Origin: Thermogemmata fonticola
GTDB lineage: Bacteria; Planctomycetota; Planctomycetia; Gemmatales; Gemmataceae
DNA length: 64,000 bases
Direction: 5' to 3'
NCBI RefSeq assembly: GCF_013694095.1
Contig: NZ_JACEFB010000001.1
Span: 948,756-1,012,755, forward strand
Positions 42,701 to 49,771 of the stretch are shown here, piece by piece. The stretch's first letter is position 1; the number at the start of each line of letters is the position of its first letter. A program made the translations under genes and the position numbers. Below the pieces are notes generated by a model. That model was not told where the DNA came from. It searched no databases and worked only from the letters and a program-made list of their open reading frames with translations.

Positions 42701-43006
42701 GCGGGCGAGGGTGTCAGCAAAAAACTGGGACACTCCGAGGAGTTGCACCAGGATTTCCAATCCTTTCCCACGTCCTTCGAGGAGGTGTGCCCAGCGCTCC
42801 TGCATGCCCGGCCGGCTGGCCAAGCGCTCCAGGTGATTCAACGCCATGTCCGCGTCGGGGCAGTGAGGCAGGAAACGCCGCAAGAGAGCACAGAGTTGCG
42901 GCCAGTGTTCCTCTCCAAGGTGGTGGGCCAATCCCGCAAGGTTCCGCCGGCCCCGTTCCGGGTCGCGGAGGAATTTCAAAAGTACCTCGTCTGCCGCGCT
43001 TGGCAT
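39788..43006 (-). CDS. glnE: Bifunctional glutamine synthetase adenylyltransferase/adenylyl-removing enzyme
   Basis: The 1072-residue protein has the two nucleotidyltransferase-like halves of GlnE. The N-terminal adenylyl-removing half carries GKLGGEELNYSSDIDLIVVY near residues 213-232. The C-terminal adenylylating half carries GKLGGREISYHSDLDLLLLY near 792-811, each with the diagnostic G-S/Y-x-S-D-x-D. It adenylylates and de-adenylylates glutamine synthetase under PII control. It is longer than E. coli GlnE (946 residues), mostly because of a low-complexity stretch near residues 465-510 (Ser/Leu/Pro-rich) between the halves. The ATG at 43006 is the natural start. glnB and glnA are not in the window. 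Functionally it links to the nitrate operon, which feeds ammonium to glutamine synthetase. Confidence 0.95.
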   Translation of the reverse strand: MPSAADEVLLKFLRDPERGRRNLAGLAHHLGEEHWPQLCALLRRFLPHCPDADMALNHLERLASRPGMQERWAHLLEGRGKGLEILVQLLGVSQFFADTLARYPEWLEAIRHPPRSVPTTAELLAELQSEIRLAPDDVSVLQALRRFRHRHLLRIGINDIIRQRSLEEITRELSRVAEALIAAALQHAYRTITARFGVPTAPDGSPARLAVLALGKLGGEELNYSSDIDLIVVYDHEGTTSGRRPGITNSECFSRIVAELVRLVSSHTEEGVAYRVDLRLRPEGQRGPLARSLRSTLHYYDTMGRTWERQALIKLRPVAGDAALGREVQAALEPFVYRQYLSFAEINEVKALKRRMEERAARRRGEGDFPRDIKHGPGGIRDIEYTVQFLQLLNGGDLPAVRQRNTLLALEALEIAGCLTPQETYLLADAYRFLRTTEHRLQLLCDLQTHTLPADTERLRQLALRLGYAASPHRSLGSLTLSGSRTLSPTEAGHAPQRRSPLDEEPPLPSLNTSALLVDPLDRFLKDLQDKTSLTRTILNHLLHQTFADAGDKAEPESDLILDPEPEVEMIQAVLSRYRFRDIPRAYLNLTQLARESVPFLSSRRCRHFLASIAPRLLAAVADTPDPDDALTQLERVSASLGAKAVLWELFSQHPACLQLYVELCASSPFLSGLLINNPGMIDELLDSLVLNQPRTAAELRAELAELCRGADDPEPILHSFQDKELLRIGVSDLLGRSTIRQTTAALSDLAETILLQIIDLVEPQMQRRWGIPLHPDRGAAEPCAYVLLGLGKLGGREISYHSDLDLLLLYEAEGQTTEGQANSVYFTELVRAIIRRASQMGPWGRLYAVDMRLRPTGKSGALVLPLSEFRRYFAQSDCQDWERQALTRARVLRGPPPLCQAMHALLREALFARPWTAESLDAWEAMRRKLEINGSPRNLKRAPGGLADVEFLVQLLQMKHGAQYPSILQPNVWDALDALEEQRLMAEGELAVLRAGYSFLRLVEARLRIVTDRPLNELPEDPAELTRLARRLGYPRLESFWDDWRRHTTAIRRCYQTLLWRERRPRSGPPL

Positions 43007-43069
43007 GACAACTCAGTATCCGTGAAAGGGATGTGCTCGTGAAGACCCCCGGCCCTTCATGTCATTGGC

Positions 43070-43651
43070 TCATGAGCTAACGGAACCTGCTCCGCTGATT
43101 CGGCCCAATTCCTGTCGATACAGTTCATAGTCCCGCGCACCGAAGGTGCAGAAAATGAGGCGCTCGCAGGCGTCGTGCCGCTCCAATTCTTCCAGAACAG
43201 TGCGTACAGCGATCGGGCAGGCTTCTTCGGGCGGATAACCGTAAGCTCCGGTACTGATCGCCGGAAAAGCAATCGAGCGTAAGCCATGCTGCCGTAACAA
43301 AGCGAGGGAGTTGCGATAGCAGGCGGCCAGGCGCTCGGCTGCTTCCGCCGGCGTCCACTCACGGTACACCGGCCCCACGGTGTGGATGACATAGCGGGCC
43401 GGGAGTTGTCCGCCGCCGGTGATCACAGCCTCGCCCGCGGCCAAGGGCCGCCCGCCCCGCTGCTCCATGATCTGTCGGCATTCCTGAAGGATGGTTGGCC
43501 CACCGGCACGATGGATCGCTCCGTCCACCCCGCCCCCGCCCGCCAGCCACGGATTGGCAGCGTTCACAATCGCGTCCACCGCCAACTGCGTGATGTCGCC
43601 TTGCACAACCTCCACGCGGCACCCATTCCTGGTCAACTCTGTTGCCACCAT
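43070..43651 (-). CDS. Macro-domain protein, O-acetyl-ADP-ribose deacetylase-like
   Basis: The 193-residue protein has the MacroD/YmdB pattern: VVQGDITQLAVDAIVNAANP near the N-terminus, GGGGVDGAIHRAGG (the substrate-binding loop with catalytic Asp), ARYVIHTVGPVY, and the diphosphate loop ISTGAYGYP. Such enzymes hydrolyse O-acetyl-ADP-ribose or remove mono-ADP-ribose from Asp/Glu. GGAGTGAGGAGAG precedes the ATG at 43651. It lies downstream of the HtrA gene on the same strand, but 412 bases away, so it probably has its own promoter; 63 bases separate its stop from the glnE start. The exact substrate is not determined by the sequence. Confidence 0.93.
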   Translation of the reverse strand: MVATELTRNGCRVEVVQGDITQLAVDAIVNAANPWLAGGGGVDGAIHRAGGPTILQECRQIMEQRGGRPLAAGEAVITGGGQLPARYVIHTVGPVYREWTPAEAAERLAACYRNSLALLRQHGLRSIAFPAISTGAYGYPPEEACPIAVRTVLEELERHDACERLIFCTFGARDYELYRQELGRISGAGSVSS

Positions 43652-44063
43652 GCTTCTCTCCTCACTCCCGCTGACTTTGCCTGGGCGGATGTGGGTACAA
43701 TGTCATCCCCACCCAAATGCCCTAGATGAAACTCCCAGGACGCTGCCCACTTTAGCTCACCTTCCACCTCGGCTCACTTTCATTATGGTGTGTCTCTCTC
43801 TCAGAGGGCAATCATTCCCGCTGCCAGAGGATGAACCAGATTTGTCAGGTGGCTAAGACGGATATGCCAGCGGAATCACCAGACAAGCATGCCGCGGAGC
43901 CTCCAGATAAGGAGGGGCCTTAAAGGCTGGAGAAAGAGTTCCTCCGGCGTGCCCTGAGTATGTCAAAGCCAGAGCAACTTCCAGCGCGAGAGTGGATGAG
44001 CCATTCTGATGGCGGGCGGCGTTCATCGAACTGTTGGACTGATGAGGATAACGGAGGCGGGAT
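43652..44063. other. 412-base gap between HtrA and macro-domain genes
   Basis: I see no supported gene. Short plus-strand frames (such as 43491-43856) lack ribosome-binding sites and protein character and overlap the macro gene. A five-base hairpin CCTCC/GGAGG lies near 43900-43915. A TACAAT hexamer near 43693 has no matching -35 box. The promoter of the macro-domain gene is presumably in the right-hand part of the gap. Confidence 0.45.
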
Positions 44064-45491
44064 TTAGGGGTTGAGTGGCAGCCAACCCTCGCGCAGGCGG
44101 CCTTCGCGGATGACGTAGTATTTCAAGGGAAGGAAGGCGGCGAAGTCTTTGTGCTGCAACACGAAGGCGATGTTATCGTGGTTAAGGATTTCCCAGGTGT
44201 GCAAACCGACGAGGATATCGCCCCGTTGCAGGCCGGCAATGGCAGCGGCGCTTTGCGGCGCCACCTCGCTGATGAGCATGCCGCCGCGTAGCTGCGGATT
44301 GGCCCGGCTGACGGCATCCGCTCCGACCGCGATGAGCCGCAGGCCTAACTTCCGCCACACCAACTCCGCCGAGCCTGCGGGCACCACTCGCGCAGGTCCC
44401 AGGGGCAACACGGCTTCGACCGCCTCATTCCCACGCCGGAGCTTGACCGAAACCGCTGCTGTGCCGCCGAGATCGAGGAGGGCACGCTCCAGGTCCATCG
44501 AGGTGAAAACCGTCACATCCCCGATTTTCTCAACGACGTCACCCACTTTGGCTACACTCTGGGCAGCGGAGGACCCCGCCTCGATGGCTTCGATGACGAC
44601 CTTGCGGCGGACGGGACTGTCCAATTCTTCCCGCTCTGCGACATCCCGCACGACCCAACCGTGCCGCCACGCCCGGCGGCGCGCCAGCATCTCGGCTGTC
44701 CGTCCGATGACCTGATCCACGGGCAACGCAAAACCGATATTTTGGGCACCCGCGCGAATGGCGACATTCACTCCGACTACCTCTCCCAGCAGATTCAGAA
44801 GCGGTCCGCCGGAGTTGCCCGGATTGATCGGAGCGCTCGTTTGGATCAAGCCCCGATATCCCATCTCCTTGTTCAAAGTGACATCGCGTCCCTTGTAGGA
44901 GACGCGGCCATCGGTGATAGAGTGCTCATAGCCATAGGCATTGCCGATCGCAATGACGGCTTCACCCACCATGAGGTCGGCAGAGGTTCCCCAAACGAGT
45001 AGCGGCAGGGGTTTCTGGGGATCGATCTTGATGATCGCCAGGTCAGCTTCCTTATCCACGGCGAAGATGCGGGCCGAGTAGCCGCTGCCATCGCACAAGC
45101 GGACCCGCAGGGTCTGCACATCATCCACCACGTGAAAATTGGTCAGGATGTAACCCCGCGGATCGAGGACAATTCCCGTACCCATGCCATTGACCCGCTG
45201 GGGCTGAACGTGCAAACGGAAGGGGTCCTCCCCCGCCGGCACTACTGTCCGCTCACTGTGAATGTTGACGACGGCGCCTTTCACTTTCTCGTAAACGGCC
45301 ACCACTGGGTCGCGGCGTTGGCTGTACAGCCGTGTGCTATCCCGGCGTTTCAGGCTGCTGCTCGATGCTTCTTCCCCTAGCAGAGAAACTCCGTTCCCTC
45401 CCAGAAGGACCACCAGCACCAGCAGCGTCCCTACCCCACGAAGCAGTCCGTTGTTCGATCGGTTTCGGCTTCCTCGTCGGCTGGTGCTCAC
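44064..45491 (-). CDS. HtrA/Deg-type serine protease with PDZ domains
   Basis: The 475-residue protein has an N-terminal signal or anchor (LLRGVGTLLVLVVLLGG) and a trypsin-like domain with His120 (LTNFHVVDD), an Asp in ADLAIIKID and Ser227 in NPGNSGGPL. Two PDZ-like regions follow: residues about 285-360, around VGDVVEKIGDVTVFTSMDLE, and a second degenerate one around ISEVAPQSAAAIAGLQRGDI. It probably degrades or refolds damaged envelope proteins. The start is a GTG at 45491 preceded by GGGGGGAG. It is divergent from the small gene/TPR pair at 45646-46173. An ATP-independent protease of the DegP/DegQ type is the best description; the exact subtype is unclear. Confidence 0.9.
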   Translation of the reverse strand: MSTSRRGSRNRSNNGLLRGVGTLLVLVVLLGGNGVSLLGEEASSSSLKRRDSTRLYSQRRDPVVAVYEKVKGAVVNIHSERTVVPAGEDPFRLHVQPQRVNGMGTGIVLDPRGYILTNFHVVDDVQTLRVRLCDGSGYSARIFAVDKEADLAIIKIDPQKPLPLLVWGTSADLMVGEAVIAIGNAYGYEHSITDGRVSYKGRDVTLNKEMGYRGLIQTSAPINPGNSGGPLLNLLGEVVGVNVAIRAGAQNIGFALPVDQVIGRTAEMLARRRAWRHGWVVRDVAEREELDSPVRRKVVIEAIEAGSSAAQSVAKVGDVVEKIGDVTVFTSMDLERALLDLGGTAAVSVKLRRGNEAVEAVLPLGPARVVPAGSAELVWRKLGLRLIAVGADAVSRANPQLRGGMLISEVAPQSAAAIAGLQRGDILVGLHTWEILNHDNIAFVLQHKDFAAFLPLKYYVIREGRLREGWLPLNP

Positions 45492-45645
45492 GGTTTACTC
45501 CCCCCGCTTGGCGGATTGGCTTCCCGTCCGCCGCCTTTTCACAGGCCAGCGTCTCGGAAGCAGCTCAGCATCTCTCAAGTCGGTCCGGGGGCGGGAAAGG
45601 CTCCATCGCCAGGGACTTCCTGAGAATCTGGAGGAGAGGAAACGC

Positions 45646-45846
45646 ATGCAATTGCACCAGCAAAGCCTACAGCAACGACTGGTACGATTGGCCATTTTGC
45701 ACGATCGTAACGAACGGATGGACGATACCAGGCTCCGCTCCCTACTCTTCGGAATGCCGGGCCCAAAACAGGCAGCTTCGGAGGGGGAATATCATAACCC
45801 CAGAGGGCGGCGAGCCGATACATCCGTCGATCCCATGGAGGCTTGA
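45646..45846 (+). CDS. Putative small protein preceding the TPR gene
   Basis: An ATG at 45646 stands behind a strong ribosome-binding site (GGAGGAGAGG, about five bases upstream). It opens a 66-residue frame beginning MQLHQQSLQQRLVRLAILHD, Gln/Leu/Arg-rich and probably helical, with a charged, polar C-terminal half. The stop is followed after three bases by the ATG of the TPR gene, whose own ribosome-binding site (GGAGG) lies inside this frame. That arrangement suggests translational coupling. I do not recognise the protein. The same strand is open for a longer way upstream (from 45334), but that part overlaps the HtrA gene and has no such site. Confidence 0.42.
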   Translation: MQLHQQSLQQRLVRLAILHDRNERMDDTRLRSLLFGMPGPKQAASEGEYHNPRGRRADTSVDPMEA

Positions 45847-45849
45847 TTC

Positions 45850-46173
45850 ATGAAGCGGACGCCTCGGATGGAACAACTGGAAGACCTACTCCGTCAGGAC
45901 CCGGATGATCCCTTCCTTCGCTACGGTTTAGCTCTCGAATATGCGTCCGTGGGGGATGACGACACTTGCGCTCGGATGCTGTTAGAATTGATCGCCCGGC
46001 CAGCGGGTCCGCCTTACATTCCCGCTTACTTACAAGCAGGCCAGGTTTTGATCCGCCTCGAACGCTATGAGGAAGCCCGCGAGGTGTTGCGCCAGGGAAT
46101 TGAGGCAGCCCAAGCAGCCGGTGATCCCCATGCGGCGGGAGAAATGCAGGGATTCCTCGACAGCATCACCTAA
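45850..46173 (+). CDS. Small tetratricopeptide-repeat protein
   Basis: The 107-residue protein contains TPR-like helices: DPDDPFLRYGLALEYASVGD (residues about 15-35), then YIPAYLQAGQVLIRLERYEE and AREVLRQGIEAAQAAGDPHA. This pattern gives two to three repeats and nothing else. TPR proteins bind partner proteins; no partner is suggested beyond the upstream small frame. The ATG at 45850 has GGAGG seven to nine bases upstream. The gene converges with the HisA/HisF-like gene, whose stop is 22 bases away. It is short but complete, and similar short TPR proteins are common in planctomycetes. Confidence 0.82.
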   Translation: MKRTPRMEQLEDLLRQDPDDPFLRYGLALEYASVGDDDTCARMLLELIARPAGPPYIPAYLQAGQVLIRLERYEEAREVLRQGIEAAQAAGDPHAAGEMQGFLDSIT

Positions 46174-46195
46174 AGCCCTGACTCTAGCCGTGGGA

Positions 46196-46942
46196 TTACC
46201 CAAAGCCGGTTATCGCAGTATCAGAACCGTTCCATCTGCCACGGTGGAGGGCCGTAGCCACCAGAATAGCATCAGCCCCGGCGGCTATCAGCCCTTGGCC
46301 GTCTCGCGGATTCCGCACTCCTCCCCCGGCTACGATTTCCACCTCCGGCCAGCGCTGGCGAATGGACCGGACCAGAGCACAGATCCCCTCCACCCCGCTT
46401 TCCGTTCCCACCCGCGCAACATCGATCACGACCAAACCCGGATAACCGACAGCGCGAACTCGGTCCACCAGGGCGAGGACCGCTTCCGGACCGGAAACGT
46501 CCCACCTCTGATACCCGTCCGCCAATCGCCCCTGACGCAAATCGAGGGAGAACAGCGGCCGCCGCGCCTGCCATCGCGGGAGCAACATCGCGTGTTCCTC
46601 TGCGGACCAACCCGCCTCCAGGGGCAACACCGGCCGCACGTTCGGTGGTAACTCCCGGCTCAACTGCCGGCCACGGTCCAAGAGGATTTCACACTCCGGC
46701 AATTCGTGGAGCAATTGCGTCACAGCTTCACTGGGAGCTTCTCCCAAAAGGGCATCCAGATCGGCCACGTAGAGCCGGGTTGAACCCGCTGTTTGAAGCA
46801 ATTGGAGTGCGGTGTGTCTGAGCGTTTGGCCAATGAGCGGGGACCGCAAGGTACGATAGGATTGCCTGTCACCTGCCCGTGCATGGACCACCTCGCCGCG
46901 CCGAATGTCCATGACCGGGATCAACCGTCCCGGCGCGATCAT
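46196..46942 (-). CDS. HisA/HisF-related TIM-barrel protein
   Basis: The 248-residue protein starts at the ATG at 46942, with GGGAGG six bases upstream. It has the HisA/HisF barrel layout: [15 protein letters not shown] at the first strand with the catalytic-type Asp, [36 protein letters not shown] and [20 protein letters not shown] near the C-terminus. The first-strand segment followed by [14 protein letters not shown] is more like the archaeal/methylotroph HisA/HisF-related family (TIGR00734) than true HisA. Such paralogues occur with tetrahydromethanopterin-linked C1 genes, which some planctomycetes possess. No histidine or C1 genes are adjacent, so the role remains open. It is divergent from rpsB across 402 bases. 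Confidence 0.8.
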   Translation of the reverse strand: MIAPGRLIPVMDIRRGEVVHARAGDRQSYRTLRSPLIGQTLRHTALQLLQTAGSTRLYVADLDALLGEAPSEAVTQLLHELPECEILLDRGRQLSRELPPNVRPVLPLEAGWSAEEHAMLLPRWQARRPLFSLDLRQGRLADGYQRWDVSGPEAVLALVDRVRAVGYPGLVVIDVARVGTESGVEGICALVRSIRQRWPEVEIVAGGGVRNPRDGQGLIAAGADAILVATALHRGRWNGSDTAITGFG

Positions 46943-47344
46943 GGCCGCCTCCCTACCCGCTGCTGGCGATGCCGGTGGCGGCCCGGCTGGTCCTTCCTCG
47001 AGGAACACCCTTCGAGTAACACCAGCGTTTCGAATAACAACAGCGTTCTGGGTAACGTGAGCGGCCTAAAACCTAACAAGGCGGGCATGCTCTTCTCAAT
47101 GAGGTGGGAAAAAGCCCGGGGCAGGACGGAACATCCTATCCACGGCAGCGCAGGAAAAGCAGTTGGGTATGCCATGGCAGCTGGCGGGAAAGCGAGGGGT
47201 TGGCCAAATCGGCAAAAAGTATTATATTACCAGTCTTCGGCCCCTGAAAAATGGGAGTGGGGTCTATCTGGGTTCGTTACGGAGGGTTGGCCTCGTCATG
47301 CCACGAGTGTGCGTGAGGGTTGCCGAATCCCCGGAGGAGGCGCC
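46943..47344. other. 402-base divergent region and rpsB leader
   Basis: This lies between the HisA/HisF-like gene (leftwards) and rpsB (rightwards). It holds the putative rpsB promoter at 47200-47228 and, after it, a transcribed leader of roughly 110 bases up to the GTG at 47345. The S2 frame stays open upstream to 46793, but that part is not S2-like. I could not recognise a known ribosomal-protein leader fold. Confidence 0.5.
47200..47228 (+). promoter_or_regulatory. Sigma-70-type promoter of rpsB-tsf(-rpsT)
   Basis: TTGGCC (47200-47205, four of six matches to TTGACA) and TATATT (47223-47228, five of six matches to TATAAT) are separated by 17 bases, the optimal spacing. It is the best housekeeping-type promoter I found in the window, and its position upstream of a ribosomal protein gene makes it plausible. 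Planctomycete promoters are poorly mapped, so this is an inference from the E. coli consensus. Confidence 0.5.
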
Positions 47345-48298
47345 GTGACTACTGCATTGAGCACGATCGTTGATGTCAAAGCTCTGTTGGACGCCGGGGT
47401 CCATTATGGGCACCGCGCCAGTCGCTGGAACCCCAAAATGCGGCCGTACATCTACGGCAAGCGGAATGGCATACACATCATTGACCTGCGCGAAACAGCA
47501 CGGGGTCTGTTGCGAGCGTACAAGTACCTGGTTCGCGTCGTCAGCCATGGCGGTGTCGTGCTATTTGTCGGGACGAAACGGCAGGCCAAGGAGATCATCG
47601 AACGCGAAGCCCAGCGTTGCGGCATGCCCTATGTCAGTGAACGTTGGCTCGGCGGAACCTTGACCAACAACCGGACGATTCGCGCCCGCGTCAAACGCCT
47701 TCAGGAACTGGAAGCGATGTGGCTCCCCGCCGGTGTCAATCCCAACAAAGAAGACCTCAATGCCTACATCGAAAAGATGATGACGGAAACCGGCAAACTC
47801 GATCCGGCGAAGGCGCCCGAAAGTGCCGATATTCGCACGCACTCCAAGAAAATGATCGCTCAACTGAGCCGGGAATTACTCAAGATCCGCCGCAACCTCA
47901 AGGGCATCCGCGATATGGTCAAGCTGCCGGAAGCCCTGGTCATCGTGGACCCGAAAAAAGAGCACAACGCGGTCCGCGAAGCCCGGCGCATGGGCATCCC
48001 CACCATCGCCTTGATCGACACCGACAGCGACCCCGATGAGGTCGATCTGCCGATCCCCGGCAATGACGACAGCATCCGCTCGATCGAGATCATCATTTCC
48101 AAGTTGGCCGACGCCTGCTTGGAGGGGGCCGCCGCCTTGCCTCCGGAACAACGGGCCATGATCAAGCCCCGTCCCAGCCGTGCCAGCAGTGTGGTGCCTG
48201 CTTCTGCCACGACTTCCGGCAACGGCAACCACAGTACACGGGACGCTGCCTCCGAAGCAGCCACGGCCACACATTCCGCATCCGCCCCGACGGCCTGA
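47345..48298 (+). CDS. rpsB: 30S ribosomal protein S2
   Basis: The 317-residue protein shows the S2 signatures [20 protein letters not shown] and [17 protein letters not shown] near the N-terminus. Others are [51 protein letters not shown] and [15 protein letters not shown]. It is longer than usual (about 240-260 residues) because of an insert around residues 125-160 and a Ser/Thr/Ala-rich C-terminal tail of about 50 residues that looks disordered. The start is GTG at 47345 behind CCGGAGGAGG, a strong site, rather than an upstream ATG. tsf follows after 27 bases. Confidence 0.96.
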   Translation: MTTALSTIVDVKALLDAGVHYGHRASRWNPKMRPYIYGKRNGIHIIDLRETARGLLRAYKYLVRVVSHGGVVLFVGTKRQAKEIIEREAQRCGMPYVSERWLGGTLTNNRTIRARVKRLQELEAMWLPAGVNPNKEDLNAYIEKMMTETGKLDPAKAPESADIRTHSKKMIAQLSRELLKIRRNLKGIRDMVKLPEALVIVDPKKEHNAVREARRMGIPTIALIDTDSDPDEVDLPIPGNDDSIRSIEIIISKLADACLEGAAALPPEQRAMIKPRPSRASSVVPASATTSGNGNHSTRDAASEAATATHSASAPTA

Positions 48299-48325
48299 GG
48301 ATTCTGACTGAGGAGACCGACAACC

Positions 48326-49189
48326 ATGAGCACACCCATTACGCCTCAACTGGTCAAACAACTGCGCGATCGCACCGACCAGCCCATGGGCTTATGCAAG
48401 CAAGCCCTCGAACAGAGCGGCGGCGACATCGATAAAGCCATCGAGTGGCTGCGGGCCCAGAATGCCAAAATGGGCGTCAAGCGCGAAGGCAGCGAGACCG
48501 CGGAAGGCCGCATCGGCTTGTTCTATGACAACACCCAGCGCATCGCCGCTATCGTGGAGGTACGCTGCGAAACAGCCCCCTCCGCGAAAAGCGACCCCTT
48601 CATCGCTCTGGTCAACGATTTGGCCCGGCACATCGCCTCCAGTCAGGCCGCCGATGTTCCCACTCTTCTGGCGGAACGTTACGACGCCCGCGGCACTGTT
48701 CAGGACCGCCTCAATGACGCCATGGGAGTCATCCGCGAAAAAATGGTCATACACCGCTTCGCCCGCCTCCAGGGCGGAATCTACGGCGGCTATGTCCACT
48801 TTGACGGAACCGTGGGAACACTCGTCGAGTGCCAAGGCAGCGGACCTAACGATGAACTGCTCCGCGACGTGGCTGCCCACATCACGGCCATGAACCCTCC
48901 CTACCGCACCCCCAGTGATGTGCCGGCTGAGGTGATCGAGAAGGAAAAGGCCTTGATCCGGGCGGAAATCGAAGCTGATCCGAAAAACGCGGGCAAACCG
49001 GCGAACATCCTAGACAAAATCGCCGAGGGGAAATTGAAAACTCGCCTGGCGGAGCTAGTCCTGAGTGAGCAGACTATGGCCAACGCCCAAAAATACCCCA
49101 ACCTGACTGTTAGTGCTGCTTTGAAGAAGGCCGGACTGGAATTGACCCGCTTCGTCCGCTACAAAGTCGGTGCCATCAGCCTCGTGTGA
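48326..49189 (+). CDS. tsf: Translation elongation factor Ts
   Basis: The 287-residue protein is the guanine-nucleotide exchange factor for EF-Tu. It begins with the UBA-like N-terminal domain (VKQLRDRTDQPMGLCKQALE, DIDKAIEWLR) and the conserved ETAEGRIGLF region. The dimerisation/core part with VEVRCETAPSAKSDPFIAL and a C-terminal core follow. The Thr-Asp-x-Pro-Met-x-x-Cys-K motif near residues 17-25 matches the EF-Ts signature TGAGMMDCK in spacing. GAGGAGACCGAC precedes the ATG at 48326. It is co-transcribed with rpsB; pyrH and frr, the usual next genes, are absent, and rpsT comes next instead. Confidence 0.95.
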   Translation: MSTPITPQLVKQLRDRTDQPMGLCKQALEQSGGDIDKAIEWLRAQNAKMGVKREGSETAEGRIGLFYDNTQRIAAIVEVRCETAPSAKSDPFIALVNDLARHIASSQAADVPTLLAERYDARGTVQDRLNDAMGVIREKMVIHRFARLQGGIYGGYVHFDGTVGTLVECQGSGPNDELLRDVAAHITAMNPPYRTPSDVPAEVIEKEKALIRAEIEADPKNAGKPANILDKIAEGKLKTRLAELVLSEQTMANAQKYPNLTVSAALKKAGLELTRFVRYKVGAISLV

Positions 49190-49294
49190 GCGCTTCGGAT
49201 AATCTTCACAGGTACGCTGGTTCCTGTAATCTCTGCGTGATGATTCGACCCCTGATATATTTGACCCGTAGGTAGTAAGGAGGACTCGACCCAT

Positions 49295-49585
49295 ATGCCC
49301 CACACCCAAAGCGCCTGGAAACGCATGCGGCAGAATGAGCGGCGTCGGCGCCGCAACCGCGCTTGGTATAAACGCATCAAGAAACAGCGCCGGGCCGCTG
49401 CGGAAGCCATTGCCACCAAAGATTCCCAGCAGATCCAAGAGCAATGGCGATTGACCCAACAACTGCTGGATCGCGCCGCCGACAAAGGGTACATCCATCC
49501 CAACAAGGCAGCACGGTTGAAATCCCGCCTGATCCGCAAAATCCGAGCCGCTCAAAAAGCGTCCGCCTCCACGGGCCAGAGCTAG
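49295..49585 (+). CDS. rpsT: 30S ribosomal protein S20
   Basis: The 96-residue, very basic protein matches S20: MPHTQSAWKRMRQNERRRRR at the N-terminus, RNRAWYKRIKKQRRAAAEAI, and the C-terminal GYIHPNKAARLKSRLIRKI, which is diagnostic (the family's G-x-I-H-x-N-x-A-A-R-x-K-S). S20 binds 16S rRNA early in 30S assembly. TAAGGAGGA about eleven bases upstream of the ATG at 49295 is a near-perfect ribosome-binding site. The 105-base gap from tsf contains a TATATT-like hexamer near 49255, so it may have a promoter of its own as well as read-through from rpsB-tsf. Confidence 0.93.
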   Translation: MPHTQSAWKRMRQNERRRRRNRAWYKRIKKQRRAAAEAIATKDSQQIQEQWRLTQQLLDRAADKGYIHPNKAARLKSRLIRKIRAAQKASASTGQS

Positions 49586-49607
49586 CCTCCTTGGCGGTTC
49601 TTCGTCT

Positions 49608-49712
49608 TGGGCCAGCCCCCCGCGAGACGGGAGGCCCAGGGAGGATTGTAGAGGATTCCGGCGAGAGTCACCGGACCGAATCCAATACCAGCGGCACAAG
49701 GAGTTTTCCTTG
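49608..49712. other. Two hairpins between convergent rpsT and aroB
   Basis: The first has arms TGGGCC (49608-49613) and GGCCCA (49633-49638). The second has arms CAAGGA (49697-49702) and TCCTTG (49707-49712) with a four-base loop. Neither is followed by a T-tract on either strand. Their position between convergent genes suggests a bidirectional transcription end, but that is weakly supported. Confidence 0.3.
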
Positions 49713-49771
49713 GGCTGCATGGCCAATCCTTGCAAAGTGAACGGGTAGAAGACGGCAGCTCGAGAGTTGGC

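Noticed and set aside
43491..43856. Plus-strand frame between the macro-domain and HtrA genes
   Set aside because: It overlaps the macro-domain gene, has no ribosome-binding site and is unlike a folded protein.
46793..47344. N-terminal extension of ribosomal protein S2
   Set aside because: The frame is open, but S2 begins at the GTG at 47345 with a strong ribosome-binding site. The upstream part overlaps the divergent HisA/HisF-like gene and the promoter.
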